Below, piece by piece: positions 26,171 through 35,025 of a DNA stretch of 64,000 nt; position 1 is the first letter of the stretch; each line of letters begins with the position of its first letter. Position numbers and translations under genes: made by a program. The notes beneath the pieces are model-generated. The model was given only the letters and a program-made list of their open reading frames with translations, had not been told where the DNA came from and ran no database searches. Source of the stretch: Candidatus Competibacteraceae bacterium (GTDB lineage: Bacteria > Pseudomonadota > Gammaproteobacteria > Competibacterales > Competibacteraceae); contig CP065007.1 in NCBI GenBank assembly GCA_016699715.1, forward strand, positions 3,049,001-3,113,000, read 5' to 3'.

Positions 26171-26892
26171 ATGGCCCGCAGTCCCAAGAACCCGCTGCGG
26201 CCGCTCCTTGAAGAGGAGCGTCAACAACTAATCCGCTTGAGTCGAGGCCAAGCGATTGCGGCCAGCACAGTGGCGCGCGCTAAAGCGGTGCTGGCGGTGG
26301 CGGATGGCGACAGTTATACCGAAGCGGCCCGGGCGGCGGGTCGCCAATCGGGCGATGCAGTGGCGGCCTTGGTGGCGCGCTTCAATGCCGAAGGTCTGGC
26401 GGCGGTGGTCCCCCGGCATGGGGGTGGTCACCCGCGCGATTATACGCCCGTGGAGCGAGAACGGATTCTGGCGGAAGCGCGTCGGCCCCCGGATCGCGAG
26501 CGGGATGGGACGGCAGTGTGGTCGCTGTCGACCTTGCGGCGGACCTTGCGCCGGCAGGGGTTACCCCAAGTCAGCACGTATACGATCTGGCGCGTCTTGG
26601 TCGATGCGGGCTTGAGCTGGCAAAAGCATCGGTCGTGGTGTGACACGGGTACGGCTCAGCGGCCGCGAAAGAAGGGAGGTCAGACCGTCGTGGTGACGGT
26701 GACCGATCCCGATATCGAGGCCAAAAAAAACTGATCGAGCAGGCCTATCGGGAGGGAAGCCAGTGGGGATTGGCGGTCTGGTGCGCGGATGAAGCCGGGC
26801 CGTATCAAGCGATTCCGCAACCCGGTGCCAGTTGGCAACCGATCGGCGAACCGGTCTGCTACCCGCATGAGTATATCCGGGGGGACCGTTAA
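26171..26892 (+). pseudogene. IS630-family transposase fragment, frameshifted
   Basis: The first frame (ATG 26171, stop 26734) encodes the N-terminal HTH region, with RLSRGQAIAASTVARAKAVL and the winged helix STYTIWRVLVDAGLSWQKHR. An A8 tract at 26723-26730 breaks the frame. The next frame continues LIEQAYREGSQWGLAVWCADEAGP, which includes the first catalytic Asp (ADEAG), and stops in RGDR near 26892. The rest of the DDE core is missing, so the element is dead. Confidence 0.8.
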
Positions 26893-26957
26893 GGCACTGG
26901 GCTCAACCCACTGAATTTACTCTTGCATCCGATGGTTTAGCGCGTTTTACTGGAACG

Positions 26958-27200
26958 ATGAAGACGCCAACGACGCTGATTGGTCCAGCCTGCGGTTCCC
27001 CTGACACCACGGGCCAAGGTCACTACGAGACCGTTCACAACGGGACCCGAAGCCTTCGCGCCTGCACGAGCTGTGGGACGGTCTTCTCGGAAACGACGGG
27101 CACCCCGATGCAGGATATCAAGACGCCGATCAGCAAGGTCGCGGCCGCGCTGCGATTGCGCGGCGAAGGGCTGGGGCCGCGGGCGACGGCCCGAGTGCTA
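26958..27200 (+). pseudogene. IS1-like insA fragment, interrupted by IS5
   Basis: It starts MKTPTTLIGPACGSPDT with a zinc-finger-like CxxC pattern (CTSCGTVFSETTGTP), then KTPISKVAAALRLRGEGLG and ATARVLG, where the helix-turn-helix of IS1-like InsA proteins begins. The reading frame is cut by insertion of the IS5-family element at CTAG 27198-27201. The sequence right of the insertion (from 28064) continues for only a short distance without a recognisable insB. Confidence 0.65.
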
Positions 27201-27201
27201 G

Positions 27202-28063
27202 GCCGTGTTCACAAAATCATGCTTCGTGTGCGAGACTGTTAGCTGTCATCCACGGCCAGAGACGTTGAGCATGGATCGTTTGTATTATCTCACGAACGAG
27301 CAATTTGGGCAGATCAACCGGTTGCTGCCGCCCGAACAGGGTCGCCGGGGACGGCCACCGACGGTGAAGAACCGCGAGGTGTTGGAAGGGATTCTCCATG
27401 TCCTGCGCACGGGTACGCCGTGGCGGGATTTACCGAACGCCTACGGTCCCTGGCACACGATCTACATGCGCTGGCAACGCTGGATCGCGCGAGGGGTCTG
27501 GGGGGACATTCTGGGGCTGCTGAAGCGACTCAAGGGCGTGGACCTGAGCCTCGTGTTTTTGGATTCCACCGTGGTGCGGGCGCATCAGCACGCGGCGGGC
27601 GCCGCTAAAAAAAGGCGATCAGGCCCTCGGTCGCTCGCGGGGCGGATTCAGCACCCAAATTCATGCCGTGTGTGCCTCCGAAGCCGATGGGATCGAGATC
27701 CGCCTCACGGCGGGGCCGGCGGGAGACGCCCCGGTCGGCGAGGCGCTGGTCGATGCCCTCGATCCTTGCGACGGCATCCAGCACGCCGCCATGGACAAAG
27801 CCTACGACAGCAACGCCATCCGCGCCCAGCTCGACGCCAAGGGCATCACCCCGGTCATCCCGCCCAAGGCGAACCGCTGGGATCGTATCGGTTACGATAA
27901 GGAACGCGACAAACAGCGCAACAAAGTCGAACGCCTTTTTAATAAACTCAAACAGTTCCGCCGAGTCGCCACCCGCTATGAAAAACTCAAAGCCCACTTC
28001 CTGGCTTTCGTCACCCTCGCCCTCATCGTGATCATGCTCCGCTAGCAATTTTGTGAACACGAC
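27202..28063 (+). mobile_element. IS5-family (IS427-like) insertion sequence, 862 bp
   Basis: Terminal inverted repeats GCCGTGTTCACAAAAT (left) and GTCGTGTTCACAAAAT (right, read inward). It is flanked by CTAG on both sides (27198-27201 and 28064-28067), the target duplication expected for the IS427 group. It has split an IS1-like insA relic. A 42-bp end fragment of a second copy is at 20326. Confidence 0.85.
27271..28045 (+). CDS. IS5-family transposase in two frames joined at an A7 tract
   Basis: The first frame, from ATG 27271, encodes LTNEQFGQINRLLPPE, then GTPWRDLPNAYGPWHTIYMRW and FLDSTVVRAHQHAAGA, with the first catalytic Asp. At an A7 tract (27607-27613) the family-like reading moves to the +1 frame: GDQALGRSRGGFSTQIHAV, AMDKAYDSNAIRAQL (second Asp) and YDKERDKQRNKVERLFNKLK (Glu), ending at 28045. 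The two frames are therefore joined either by programmed slippage, which is known in this group, or by a frameshift mutation. Confidence 0.8.
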
Positions 28064-28147
28064 CTAGCCTTTGGCGAAAATGCGATCCCCACCAGGGGTT
28101 TTAAGCCGAAGAGCTTGCGCCCATCCATCCGTCCATCTTCCAAGTCC

Positions 28148-29143
28148 ATGCAAGTCGATCAAGTCCTCACGGCACGCGCCTTTTGGCTGACAACGCCCGG
28201 CCACGGCGAGATTCTCGATGAATCCCTGCCGCCTCCCGGTCCGGGCGAAGTGCGGGTGCGCACGCTCTACACCGGCATCAGCCGCGGCACCGAAAGCCTG
28301 GTTTTTCGCGGTGAGGTGCCGCCCAGCCAGCATCAGGCCATGCGCGCCCCGTTCCAGCAAGGCGATTTTCCCGCGCCGGTGAAGTATGGCTACTGCAATG
28401 TCGGGGTGGTCGAAGCCGGTCCGGCGACGCTGCGGGGTCGAGTCGTGTTTTGTCTCTATCCACACCAGGATCGCTACGTGGTTCCAGCGGCGGCGGTGAC
28501 GCCGGTGCCGGCGTGCGTTCCGCCTGGCCGGGCAGTATTGGCCGCCAATCTGGAAACGGCGCTCAACGTGCTTTGGGACGCCGCGCCCCGCTTGGGCGAC
28601 CGGATTACGGTGATCGGCGCCGGCACGGTCGGCTGTCTGATCGCCCGGCTGGCCGGACGCTTGCCAGGCTGCGCGGTGCAACTGCTGGACGTGGATACGA
28701 GCAAGGCGGCGGTCGCGGCGCGATTGGGGGTATGCTTTGCCACGCCAGACCAGGCGGCGGACGAACAGGATGTGGTGATTCACGCCAGCGGCGCGCCCGC
28801 CGGATTGGCGGTGGCGTTGCGTCTGGCCGGGTTTGAGGCGACGGTGGTGGAGGCGAGCTGGTTCGGCGCGCGGCCGGTCAGCCTGCCGCTGGGCGAGGAT
28901 TTCCATGCCAAGCGCTTGCGCATCCAAAGTTCCCAGGTCGGCGCCGTGGCCGCCGCGCAGCGCGGACGCTGGGATCATCGGCGGCGCTTGTCCACGGTGA
29001 TGGATCTATTGGACGACCCGGTGCTGGACCATCTGATCAGTGGCGAATGTGCGTTCACCGATCTGCCGCGGGTGCTGGCGGAATTGAGCCAGAATCCGGC
29101 GGGTGTGCTGTGCCAGCGGATCGTTTATACCGGTGCCGGTTGA
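28148..29143 (+). CDS. zinc-type alcohol dehydrogenase-like (MDR) oxidoreductase
   Basis: Medium-chain dehydrogenase/reductase of 331 residues. The GroES-like N-terminal half contains EVRVRTLYTGISRGTESLVFRG, and the Rossmann half has VIGAGTVGCLIARLAG (GxGxxG) followed by the acidic LLDVDTSKA for NAD. The catalytic Cys of classical zinc alcohol dehydrogenases is replaced by TGISRGTE, so this is the divergent subgroup often annotated only as zinc-binding dehydrogenase. The substrate is unknown. It starts just right of the IS cluster, which may have separated it from former partners. Confidence 0.75.
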   Translation: MQVDQVLTARAFWLTTPGHGEILDESLPPPGPGEVRVRTLYTGISRGTESLVFRGEVPPSQHQAMRAPFQQGDFPAPVKYGYCNVGVVEAGPATLRGRVVFCLYPHQDRYVVPAAAVTPVPACVPPGRAVLAANLETALNVLWDAAPRLGDRITVIGAGTVGCLIARLAGRLPGCAVQLLDVDTSKAAVAARLGVCFATPDQAADEQDVVIHASGAPAGLAVALRLAGFEATVVEASWFGARPVSLPLGEDFHAKRLRIQSSQVGAVAAAQRGRWDHRRRLSTVMDLLDDPVLDHLISGECAFTDLPRVLAELSQNPAGVLCQRIVYTGAG

Positions 29144-29158
29144 ACGGATGGGGAACGC

Positions 29159-29818
29159 TCAAACCGCAAGCATTGCATCAACCCCATACCGCGCCCGATA
29201 AATCCGCATCGCCTCCAGATGCGTCGCATACTCGGGTCGTTCCGCCAGATAGGTCACCACATCGCCCAAGGTCACGATACCGGTCACGGCGATGCCGTGG
29301 GCGCGCTCGACTTCCTGCACCGCCGACAGCGCGCCCTGCCCGCGTTCCTGCCGGTCCAGGGCGATCACTACCCCGGCCGGCGGCGCGCCATGCGCGGCCA
29401 GAATGGCCATCGTCTCGCGGATGGCGGTGCCGGCGGTGATGACATCGTCCACGATCAGCACCCGGCCCTTGAGCGGCGCGCCGACGATCATCCCGCCCTC
29501 GCCGTGGTCCTTGGCTTCCTTGCGGTTGAAACACCAGGGCAGATCGCGGTTATATCCATCGGCCAGGGCGATGGATACCGCCGCCGCCAGCGGAATGCCC
29601 TTGTAGGCCGGCCCGAACAGCATGTCGAATTCCAGTCCGGCCTCCACAATCGCGGCGGCGTAATAGCGGCTCAGCCGGGCCAATGCCGCGCCGCTGTCGA
29701 ACAGTCCGGCGTTGAAGAAGTACGGACTGACGCGCCCGGATTTGAGGGTGAACTCACCGAAACGCAGCACGCCCCGGCCGATGGCGAAGTCGAGAAATTC
29801 CCGTTGATAGTCCCGCAT
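29159..29818 (-). CDS. pyrE: orotate phosphoribosyltransferase
   Basis: Converts orotate and PRPP to OMP in pyrimidine synthesis. The 219-residue product has GRVSPYFFNAGLFDSG near the N-terminus, FGPAYKGIPLA, the flexible loop RKEAKDHGEGG and the PRPP-binding VLIVDDVITAGTAIRE. It is slightly longer than E. coli PyrE (213). It is divergent from the ExoIII gene 89 bp away, the same neighbourhood as pyrE-crc in pseudomonads. Confidence 0.96.
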   Translation of the reverse strand: MRDYQREFLDFAIGRGVLRFGEFTLKSGRVSPYFFNAGLFDSGAALARLSRYYAAAIVEAGLEFDMLFGPAYKGIPLAAAVSIALADGYNRDLPWCFNRKEAKDHGEGGMIVGAPLKGRVLIVDDVITAGTAIRETMAILAAHGAPPAGVVIALDRQERGQGALSAVQEVERAHGIAVTGIVTLGDVVTYLAERPEYATHLEAMRIYRARYGVDAMLAV

Positions 29819-29907
29819 GGTTCGAGATTCCGGCTGTGAAAAAGATGAATGCCGGTATCATAACGCGCTTCGAGACCCATCCGACCGCCGGAGAGTTGCC
29901 CCCGACC

Positions 29908-30681
29908 ATGCGTGTCATCACCTTCAACGCCAACGGCATCCGTTCCGCCGCCAGCAAGGGTTTTTTCGCCTGGCTGGCCGAACAAAACGCCGATGTGGTC
30001 TGCCTTCAGGAAACCAGGGCCCAATTGCACCAGTTGCCGCCCGAGGTCTATCGTCCGCTCGGCTACCATTGCCATTATCACGACGCCGAACGCAAAGGCT
30101 ACAGCGGCGTGGCACTGTACGCTCGCCGCGAGCCGGACGAGCTGCGAACCGGGCTGGGCTGGCCGGAATGCGACCGCGAGGGCCGCTGGTTGGAAGCGCG
30201 CTTCGGTTCGCTCAGCGTGGTGTCCCTGTACTTGCCTTCCGGTTCCGCCAAGCCGGAGCGGCAGGGGGTGAAATTTGATTTCATGGCGCGGTTGGCGGAA
30301 CCGTTGCGGGCGATGCGCGCCAGCGGCCGCGATGTCATCCTGTGCGGCGACTGGAACATCGCTCACCGGGAAATCGACCTGAAAAACTGGCGCGCCAATC
30401 GCGACCATTCCGGCTTTCTGCCCGAGGAACGGGCCTGGCTGGATGAGTTATTTGGGAAGCTCGGCTGGGTGGACGCTTTTAGGGCGGTGAATCCCAATCC
30501 CGATCAATACACCTGGTGGTCCAATCGCGGCCGGGCCTGGGACAAGAATGTCGGTTGGCGGATCGATTATCAGGTGGTCACGCCCGGTTTGGCGAAGCAG
30601 GCGCGCTCCGCCGCCATCTACCGCGAGCAGCGCTTTTCCGATCACGCGCCCCTGACCCTGGATTACGATTATGCCTTCTGA
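29908..30681 (+). CDS. xthA: exodeoxyribonuclease III
   Basis: AP endonuclease and 3'-5' exonuclease of the EEP superfamily, 257 residues from MRVITFNANGIRSAASKGF. Metal-binding Glu is in VVCLQETRAQ, followed by GVALYARREPD, CGDWNIAHREIDLKNW (catalytic Asp and Asn) and the C-terminal FSDHAPLTLDYD with the Asp-His pair. These residues are kept, unlike in the catalytically dead relative Crc that occupies this place in pseudomonads. The upstream in-frame ATG at 29836 adds a non-family N-terminus. It overlaps the ampG-like gene by 11 bases. Confidence 0.92.
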   Translation: MRVITFNANGIRSAASKGFFAWLAEQNADVVCLQETRAQLHQLPPEVYRPLGYHCHYHDAERKGYSGVALYARREPDELRTGLGWPECDREGRWLEARFGSLSVVSLYLPSGSAKPERQGVKFDFMARLAEPLRAMRASGRDVILCGDWNIAHREIDLKNWRANRDHSGFLPEERAWLDELFGKLGWVDAFRAVNPNPDQYTWWSNRGRAWDKNVGWRIDYQVVTPGLAKQARSAAIYREQRFSDHAPLTLDYDYAF

Positions 30682-31978
30682 CCCCGCCCACCGCTCCGGT
30701 CGGGACATCCTGCGCGTTTTCTTCAGCGGCCGGATGCTGACGGCGCTGCTGATGGGCTTTTCCTCCGGTTTGCCGCTGTTGCTGGCCACCGGTTCGGTGC
30801 TGCAAGCCTGGCTGACCGAAGCCGGCGTGGATCTCGGCACCATTGGCCTGTTCGCCCTGGTCGGTCTGCCCTACACCCTGAAATTCCTGTGGGCGCCGCT
30901 GTTGGACCGTTTTGCGCCCATCGCCGGCATGGGCCGGCGGCGCGGTTGGCTGCTGCTGATTCAGGTCACGCTGATCGCGGCGATTGCGGGATTGGGGTTG
31001 ACCGATCCGACGCGGAGTCTGCCACTGGTCACGCTGGCGGCGCTCCTGGTTTCGTTTTTCTCCGCCTCGCAGGATATCGTGATCGATGCCTATCGGCGCG
31101 AGTCACTGGCCGACGACGAGCAGGGTCTGGGCGCCTCGCTCTACGTCAACGGTTACCGGGTGGGTTTGCTGATCTCTTCCGGCGGTGGCTTGATTCTCGC
31201 CGACCTCATTCCCTTTTCCGCCGTGTACGGGGTGATGGCGGCGGTGATGCTGCCCGGCCTGATCACCACGCTGTTTTGCGTCGAACCACTGGTGGCGGTC
31301 GGCACCCCCCGCACCTTGCGCGAGGCGGTGGTGCAGCCCTTCGTGGAGTATTTCTCGCGCCAGGATGCCAGCTTGATCCTGCTGTTCGTGCTGCTTTACA
31401 AGGTCGGCGAGATGATGGCCAGCCAGATGACCACGCCTTTTTACCTGGACCTCGGTTTCAGCAAGAGCGAGATCGGCACGGTTGTCAAACTGTTCGGTTT
31501 CTGGGCGACGGTGATCGGCGGTCTGATGGGCGGCGTATTGATCCTGCGGCTGGGCATGTACCGCGCGCTGTGGACCTTCGGGGTGCTGCAAGCCATCGGG
31601 CTGATCGGTTTCGTTATCCTGGCCCGACTGGGGCACAGTTTGCCCGGTTTGGCGTTGGCCATCGCCAGCGAAAATCTGTTCAGCGGCATGGCGACCACCG
31701 CCTACGTGGCCTTCATGGCCACTCTCACCAACCGGAAATTCACCGCTACCCAGTACGCGCTGCTCAGCAGCCTGATGGGCATTCCGCGAGTGATCGTCAA
31801 CACCCCGACCGGCTATCTGGCCGAGTGGCTGGGTTGGGAAGGCTTCTTCCTGTTCTGCATGGTGGCCACCGTGCCCGGCTTGTGGCTGCTGACCCGATTT
31901 CGGGCGTGGATGGAACCGGCGCGGGAAGCGATGGTTGCGGAACCAGCGCCGGCGGCGCCGGGAACCGGCAAGGATTGA
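30671..31978 (+). CDS. ampG: AmpG-like muropeptide MFS permease
   Basis: Inner-membrane major-facilitator protein of 435 residues and about 12 hydrophobic helices, thought to import anhydro-muropeptides for peptidoglycan recycling. Family features are MGFSSGLPLLLATGSVLQAWLTE near the N-terminus and LKFLWAPLLDRF, then SASQDIVIDAYRRE and KVGEMMASQMTTPFYLDLG. It overlaps the end of xthA by 11 bases, so it is probably in the same operon, and the YgjP-like gene follows directly. Confidence 0.9.
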   Translation: MPSDPAHRSGRDILRVFFSGRMLTALLMGFSSGLPLLLATGSVLQAWLTEAGVDLGTIGLFALVGLPYTLKFLWAPLLDRFAPIAGMGRRRGWLLLIQVTLIAAIAGLGLTDPTRSLPLVTLAALLVSFFSASQDIVIDAYRRESLADDEQGLGASLYVNGYRVGLLISSGGGLILADLIPFSAVYGVMAAVMLPGLITTLFCVEPLVAVGTPRTLREAVVQPFVEYFSRQDASLILLFVLLYKVGEMMASQMTTPFYLDLGFSKSEIGTVVKLFGFWATVIGGLMGGVLILRLGMYRALWTFGVLQAIGLIGFVILARLGHSLPGLALAIASENLFSGMATTAYVAFMATLTNRKFTATQYALLSSLMGIPRVIVNTPTGYLAEWLGWEGFFLFCMVATVPGLWLLTRFRAWMEPAREAMVAEPAPAAPGTGKD

Positions 31979-31992
31979 ACAGGGCCGTCGCG

Positions 31993-32733
31993 GTGCTCGA
32001 ACTGGCCGACGGGCGGCGGCTTCCCTACCGTGTCGCCGTCTCGTCTCGCAGCCAGGGCATTCAGTTCCGGCTGAGCGCGCGGAGCGGGCTGGTCGTGACC
32101 ATTCCGCGTGGGTTTGATCGATCCCGTCTGGGTGCGATCATCGACGGCAAGCGGGACTGGGTGGCCCATCATCTTGAGCGGTTCGAAGCGGCCAACCCGC
32201 CGCCGGCCAGCACCGCGCCCGCGCCTCCTCGGGAATTCAGACTGCTGGCGCTGGCGGAAACCTGGCGAGTCGAGTATCAGGCAGCGCCGGCCAAGGTCAT
32301 GATCGCCCGAGACGCCGGCCCCGGTCGGATTGTCGTGGCTGGCCCAGTGGAGAATGCGGCGGCCTGTCACGCCGCCTTGCATCGCTGGCTGGCCCGCCGA
32401 GGCCGCGACACGCTGATTCCGTGGCTGGAGCGGATGTCCAGCGAGACTGGGCTGCGGTATGGCGGGGTTGCCATCAAGGGGCAGCGGACCCGCTGGGGCA
32501 GTTGTTCGGCCAAGGGCGGCATCAACTTGAATTACAAGCTGTTGTTTCTGCCGCGCGAGTGGGTTCGCTACGTGTTGGTCCACGAGTTGTGCCACACCGT
32601 CGAACTGAACCACTCTCTTCGGTTCTGGGACCTGGTCCAGCGCTTCGAACCGCGGGCTCGAGAAATCAGCACGGCACTCCGCAACGCGCGGGCGTATCTA
32701 CCAGCCTGGGTGCTGCAACCCGCGACCGCATGA
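31993..32733 (+). CDS. YgjP/DUF45-type zinc metallopeptidase
   Basis: Minigluzincin-like protein of about 246 residues. The conserved block GQRTRWGSCSAKGGINLNYKL is followed by the zinc site VHELCHTVELNHS (HExxH with a downstream His) and FWDLVQRF. This pattern defines the PF01863 YgjP-like family. The start is uncertain: GTG 31993 is listed, but a TTG at 31975 overlapping the ampG stop is possible. The function is not established beyond a predicted metallopeptidase. Confidence 0.85.
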   Translation: MLELADGRRLPYRVAVSSRSQGIQFRLSARSGLVVTIPRGFDRSRLGAIIDGKRDWVAHHLERFEAANPPPASTAPAPPREFRLLALAETWRVEYQAAPAKVMIARDAGPGRIVVAGPVENAAACHAALHRWLARRGRDTLIPWLERMSSETGLRYGGVAIKGQRTRWGSCSAKGGINLNYKLLFLPREWVRYVLVHELCHTVELNHSLRFWDLVQRFEPRAREISTALRNARAYLPAWVLQPATA

Positions 32734-32765
32734 TCGGGCGGCGGCGAGTCGTGGGCGCCGGTCCA

Positions 32766-33119
32766 CTACTGCTTCCTACCCCGTTCGTCCAGCGTCCTGT
32801 CGATCCTGGCCACCCAGATCAATATCTCATCCTGGGTGAGTAGCAGGATTTGCAGACTGTTGCGAAAGTCCTGCCAGGACTTCTCGACGAAGTCGCTGAG
32901 GGCATCCACGTAAACCACCACCAGTTTCTCGGGGGGATCGCTCAGCCGGGCCTGTTCGGCATATTCCGCACCGTGCCGCAAACATAACAGATAGGTGTCC
33001 ATCGCCTTGCGCGCCGAACTGATGGCGCCAAGACTCATCAACCCGCTCGCGCGCAGCATGCACTGCCATGCCAGCAAACCCACCGCCTGATTCCGCCCGA
33101 TGACCTCGTCGATGTTCAT
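32766..33119 (-). CDS. phasin-like small protein
   Basis: A 117-residue, mostly helical protein starting MNIDEVIGRNQAVGLLAWQ, with SARKAMDTYLLCLRHGAEYAEQA and a C-terminal amphipathic stretch. The length and composition recall phasins that coat polyhydroxyalkanoate granules, but no decisive motif is visible. An alternative ATG at 33155 adds 12 residues. It is convergent with the metallopeptidase gene. Confidence 0.4.
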   Translation of the reverse strand: MNIDEVIGRNQAVGLLAWQCMLRASGLMSLGAISSARKAMDTYLLCLRHGAEYAEQARLSDPPEKLVVVYVDALSDFVEKSWQDFRNSLQILLLTQDEILIWVARIDRTLDERGRKQ

Positions 33120-33255
33120 TTCGAAAACCCCACGCCAATCTCTATGATTGTGCATCGCAACACAATCTGGGTAGCCCGTCAAGCCGATTGGATGAATGGG
33201 AAGTCACGCCGCCAAACGCTTATCCGGCGTCTTGGCCGCACGACCGGTCCATCGG

Positions 33256-34050
33256 CTAAATCGCCACTGGAGCCCGGATGGCTGGATGCGCCTGATAGTC
33301 GATGATCTCGAAATCTTCGTAACGGTACTCGAACAAGGTTTCCGGCCGGCGCCGGATCGCCAGTCGTGGTGGCGGATGCGGTTCGCGGCCAAGCTGTGTG
33401 CGAGCCTGCTCCAGATGGTTCAGATACAGATGACAGTCGCCGCCAGTCCAGATGAACTCGCCCACCGCCAGATCGGTCTGCTGGGCGACCAGATGGGTCA
33501 GCAGGGCATAGCTGGCGATGTTAAAGGGGACCCCGAGAAACAGATCGGCGCTGCGCTGATAAAGCTGGCAGGACAGTTCACCATCGGCCACGTAGAACTG
33601 GAACAGCAGGTGGCAGGGCAACAATCGCATCCGCTCCAGCTCGCCGACGTTCCACGCCGACACCACGATCCGCCGCGAATCCGGGTCGCGTCGCAACAGC
33701 TCGACGGCGTTGGCGAGCTGGTCGATGCGACGGCCGTCGGCCGCTTCCCAGCTCCGCCACTGCTGGCCGTAAATCGGCCCCAGATCGCCATTGGCGTCGG
33801 CCCATTCATCCCAGATGGTCACGCCCTGCTCGTGCAGGTAGCGAAGGTGGGTATCGCCGCGCAAGAACCATAACAGTTCATGCACGATCGAACGCAAGTG
33901 TAGTTTCTTGGTGGTCACCAGCGGAAACCCGGCTCGCAAATCGAAACGCAGTTGCGCGCCGAAGAGACTCAAAGTCCCTACGCCGGTGCGGTCCTGCTTG
34001 CGCGTTCCCTCGTCCAACACGCGTCGCAATAAATCGAGGTAGGTTCTCAT
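33256..34050 (-). CDS. thyA: thymidylate synthase
   Basis: Converts dUMP to dTMP using 5,10-methylene-THF. The 264-residue product, identical in length to E. coli ThyA, starts MRTYLDLLRRVLDEGTRKQDRTGVG. It has the active-site Cys in LLPCHLLFQFYV, the folate and nucleotide block SADLFLGVPFNIASYA, and ends HPAIRAPVAI with the conserved C-terminal AI/VAI. ATG 34050 is chosen over an upstream frame to 34107 by family length. It is divergent from the IclR gene. Confidence 0.96.
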   Translation of the reverse strand: MRTYLDLLRRVLDEGTRKQDRTGVGTLSLFGAQLRFDLRAGFPLVTTKKLHLRSIVHELLWFLRGDTHLRYLHEQGVTIWDEWADANGDLGPIYGQQWRSWEAADGRRIDQLANAVELLRRDPDSRRIVVSAWNVGELERMRLLPCHLLFQFYVADGELSCQLYQRSADLFLGVPFNIASYALLTHLVAQQTDLAVGEFIWTGGDCHLYLNHLEQARTQLGREPHPPPRLAIRRRPETLFEYRYEDFEIIDYQAHPAIRAPVAI

Positions 34051-34168
34051 CACCGACGCGCTCCCAGGTTCAATCCTTCTCCAAAATAATGGAAATTTAT
34101 TGTGCAATGCAATATAGTAGACTCAATTTCATTTTTTATTAATGAGTTAGCACATATCAGGATAATAA

Positions 34169-34984
34169 ATGGCCGCCAAAGCGACCTCTTCGATTCAAGT
34201 GATTGCCCGAGTATCCAGACTGCTGGACAGCTTGGCCGCTCATGACGGACCGGTCAATCTCAAGGCGCTGGCCGACGCCACCGGCCTGCATCCCTCGACC
34301 GCGTTCCGCATTCTGGCTTCCCTGATCAAACATGGTTTCGTCGAGCGCAGCACGGCCGGTCACTACTGGCTGGGAGTCAGGCTGCTGCAGTTGGGCAGCC
34401 GGGTGCACGGTCAGCTCGACCTGCGCCGCGAAGCCCGCCCGATCATGGAACGATTACGCGATCAGACCGGCGAGACCGTCAACCTGAGCGTGCGCGAGGG
34501 CGACGAGGTGGTTGACGTGGAACGGGCGACCACGCCGCGAATCATGCGGGTCGAACAGGTCATCGGCGGACGGACGCCGCTGCATGTTACCGCCGCCGGC
34601 AAGCTTTTCCTGGCTGACGACGGTGTCGCGGCCTGTCGCGACTACATCGAGCGCACCGGGTTGTCGGCCCGTACCCCCTGCTCCATCGCCGACCCGGATC
34701 GGCTGTGCCGGTCGGTGCGCGACATCTCCCGCCAGGGTTATGCGCTGGACGACCAGGAAGCCGAACTGGGGGTCGGTTGCATCGGCGCACCGGTTCGCGA
34801 CGCCAGCGGCCGCTTGGTGGCGGGGCTGTCGGTATCCGCGCCCATCAAGCGCCGTCGGGATGCCTGGATTCCCTGGGTCCTGCAAGCCGCCGCCGAGATT
34901 TCCGCCCGCTTGGGTTATTGCCCGCAGCCCGTCGTCCACATCGAAACCACGCAAACGCTGCTTCAGGCCAACTCGCTGGGTTGA
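34169..34984 (+). CDS. IclR-family transcriptional regulator
   Basis: A 271-residue regulator. The N-terminal winged helix-turn-helix has VIARVSRLLDSLAAHDGPVNLKALADATGLHPSTAFRIL. The C-terminal effector domain follows, with GETVNLSVREGDEVVDVER, TPLHVTAAGKLFLA, and GVGCIGAPVRDASGRLVAGLSVSAP. The ligand and targets cannot be told from sequence. The neighbouring divergent gene is thyA, which is an unlikely target for this family. Confidence 0.9.
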   Translation: MAAKATSSIQVIARVSRLLDSLAAHDGPVNLKALADATGLHPSTAFRILASLIKHGFVERSTAGHYWLGVRLLQLGSRVHGQLDLRREARPIMERLRDQTGETVNLSVREGDEVVDVERATTPRIMRVEQVIGGRTPLHVTAAGKLFLADDGVAACRDYIERTGLSARTPCSIADPDRLCRSVRDISRQGYALDDQEAELGVGCIGAPVRDASGRLVAGLSVSAPIKRRRDAWIPWVLQAAAEISARLGYCPQPVVHIETTQTLLQANSLG

Positions 34985-35025
34985 GGCAACCGGTCGTGGC
35001 CGGTCCTCGGTCGCCTGGTCCCGTT

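Noticed and set aside
29836..29907. Upstream start for xthA
   Set aside because: The added 24 residues do not fit the ExoIII N-terminus, which begins MRVITFNANGIRS.
30889..31992. Upstream extension of the YgjP-like frame through ampG
   Set aside because: Out-of-frame shadow of ampG; the YgjP domain starts only after the ampG stop.
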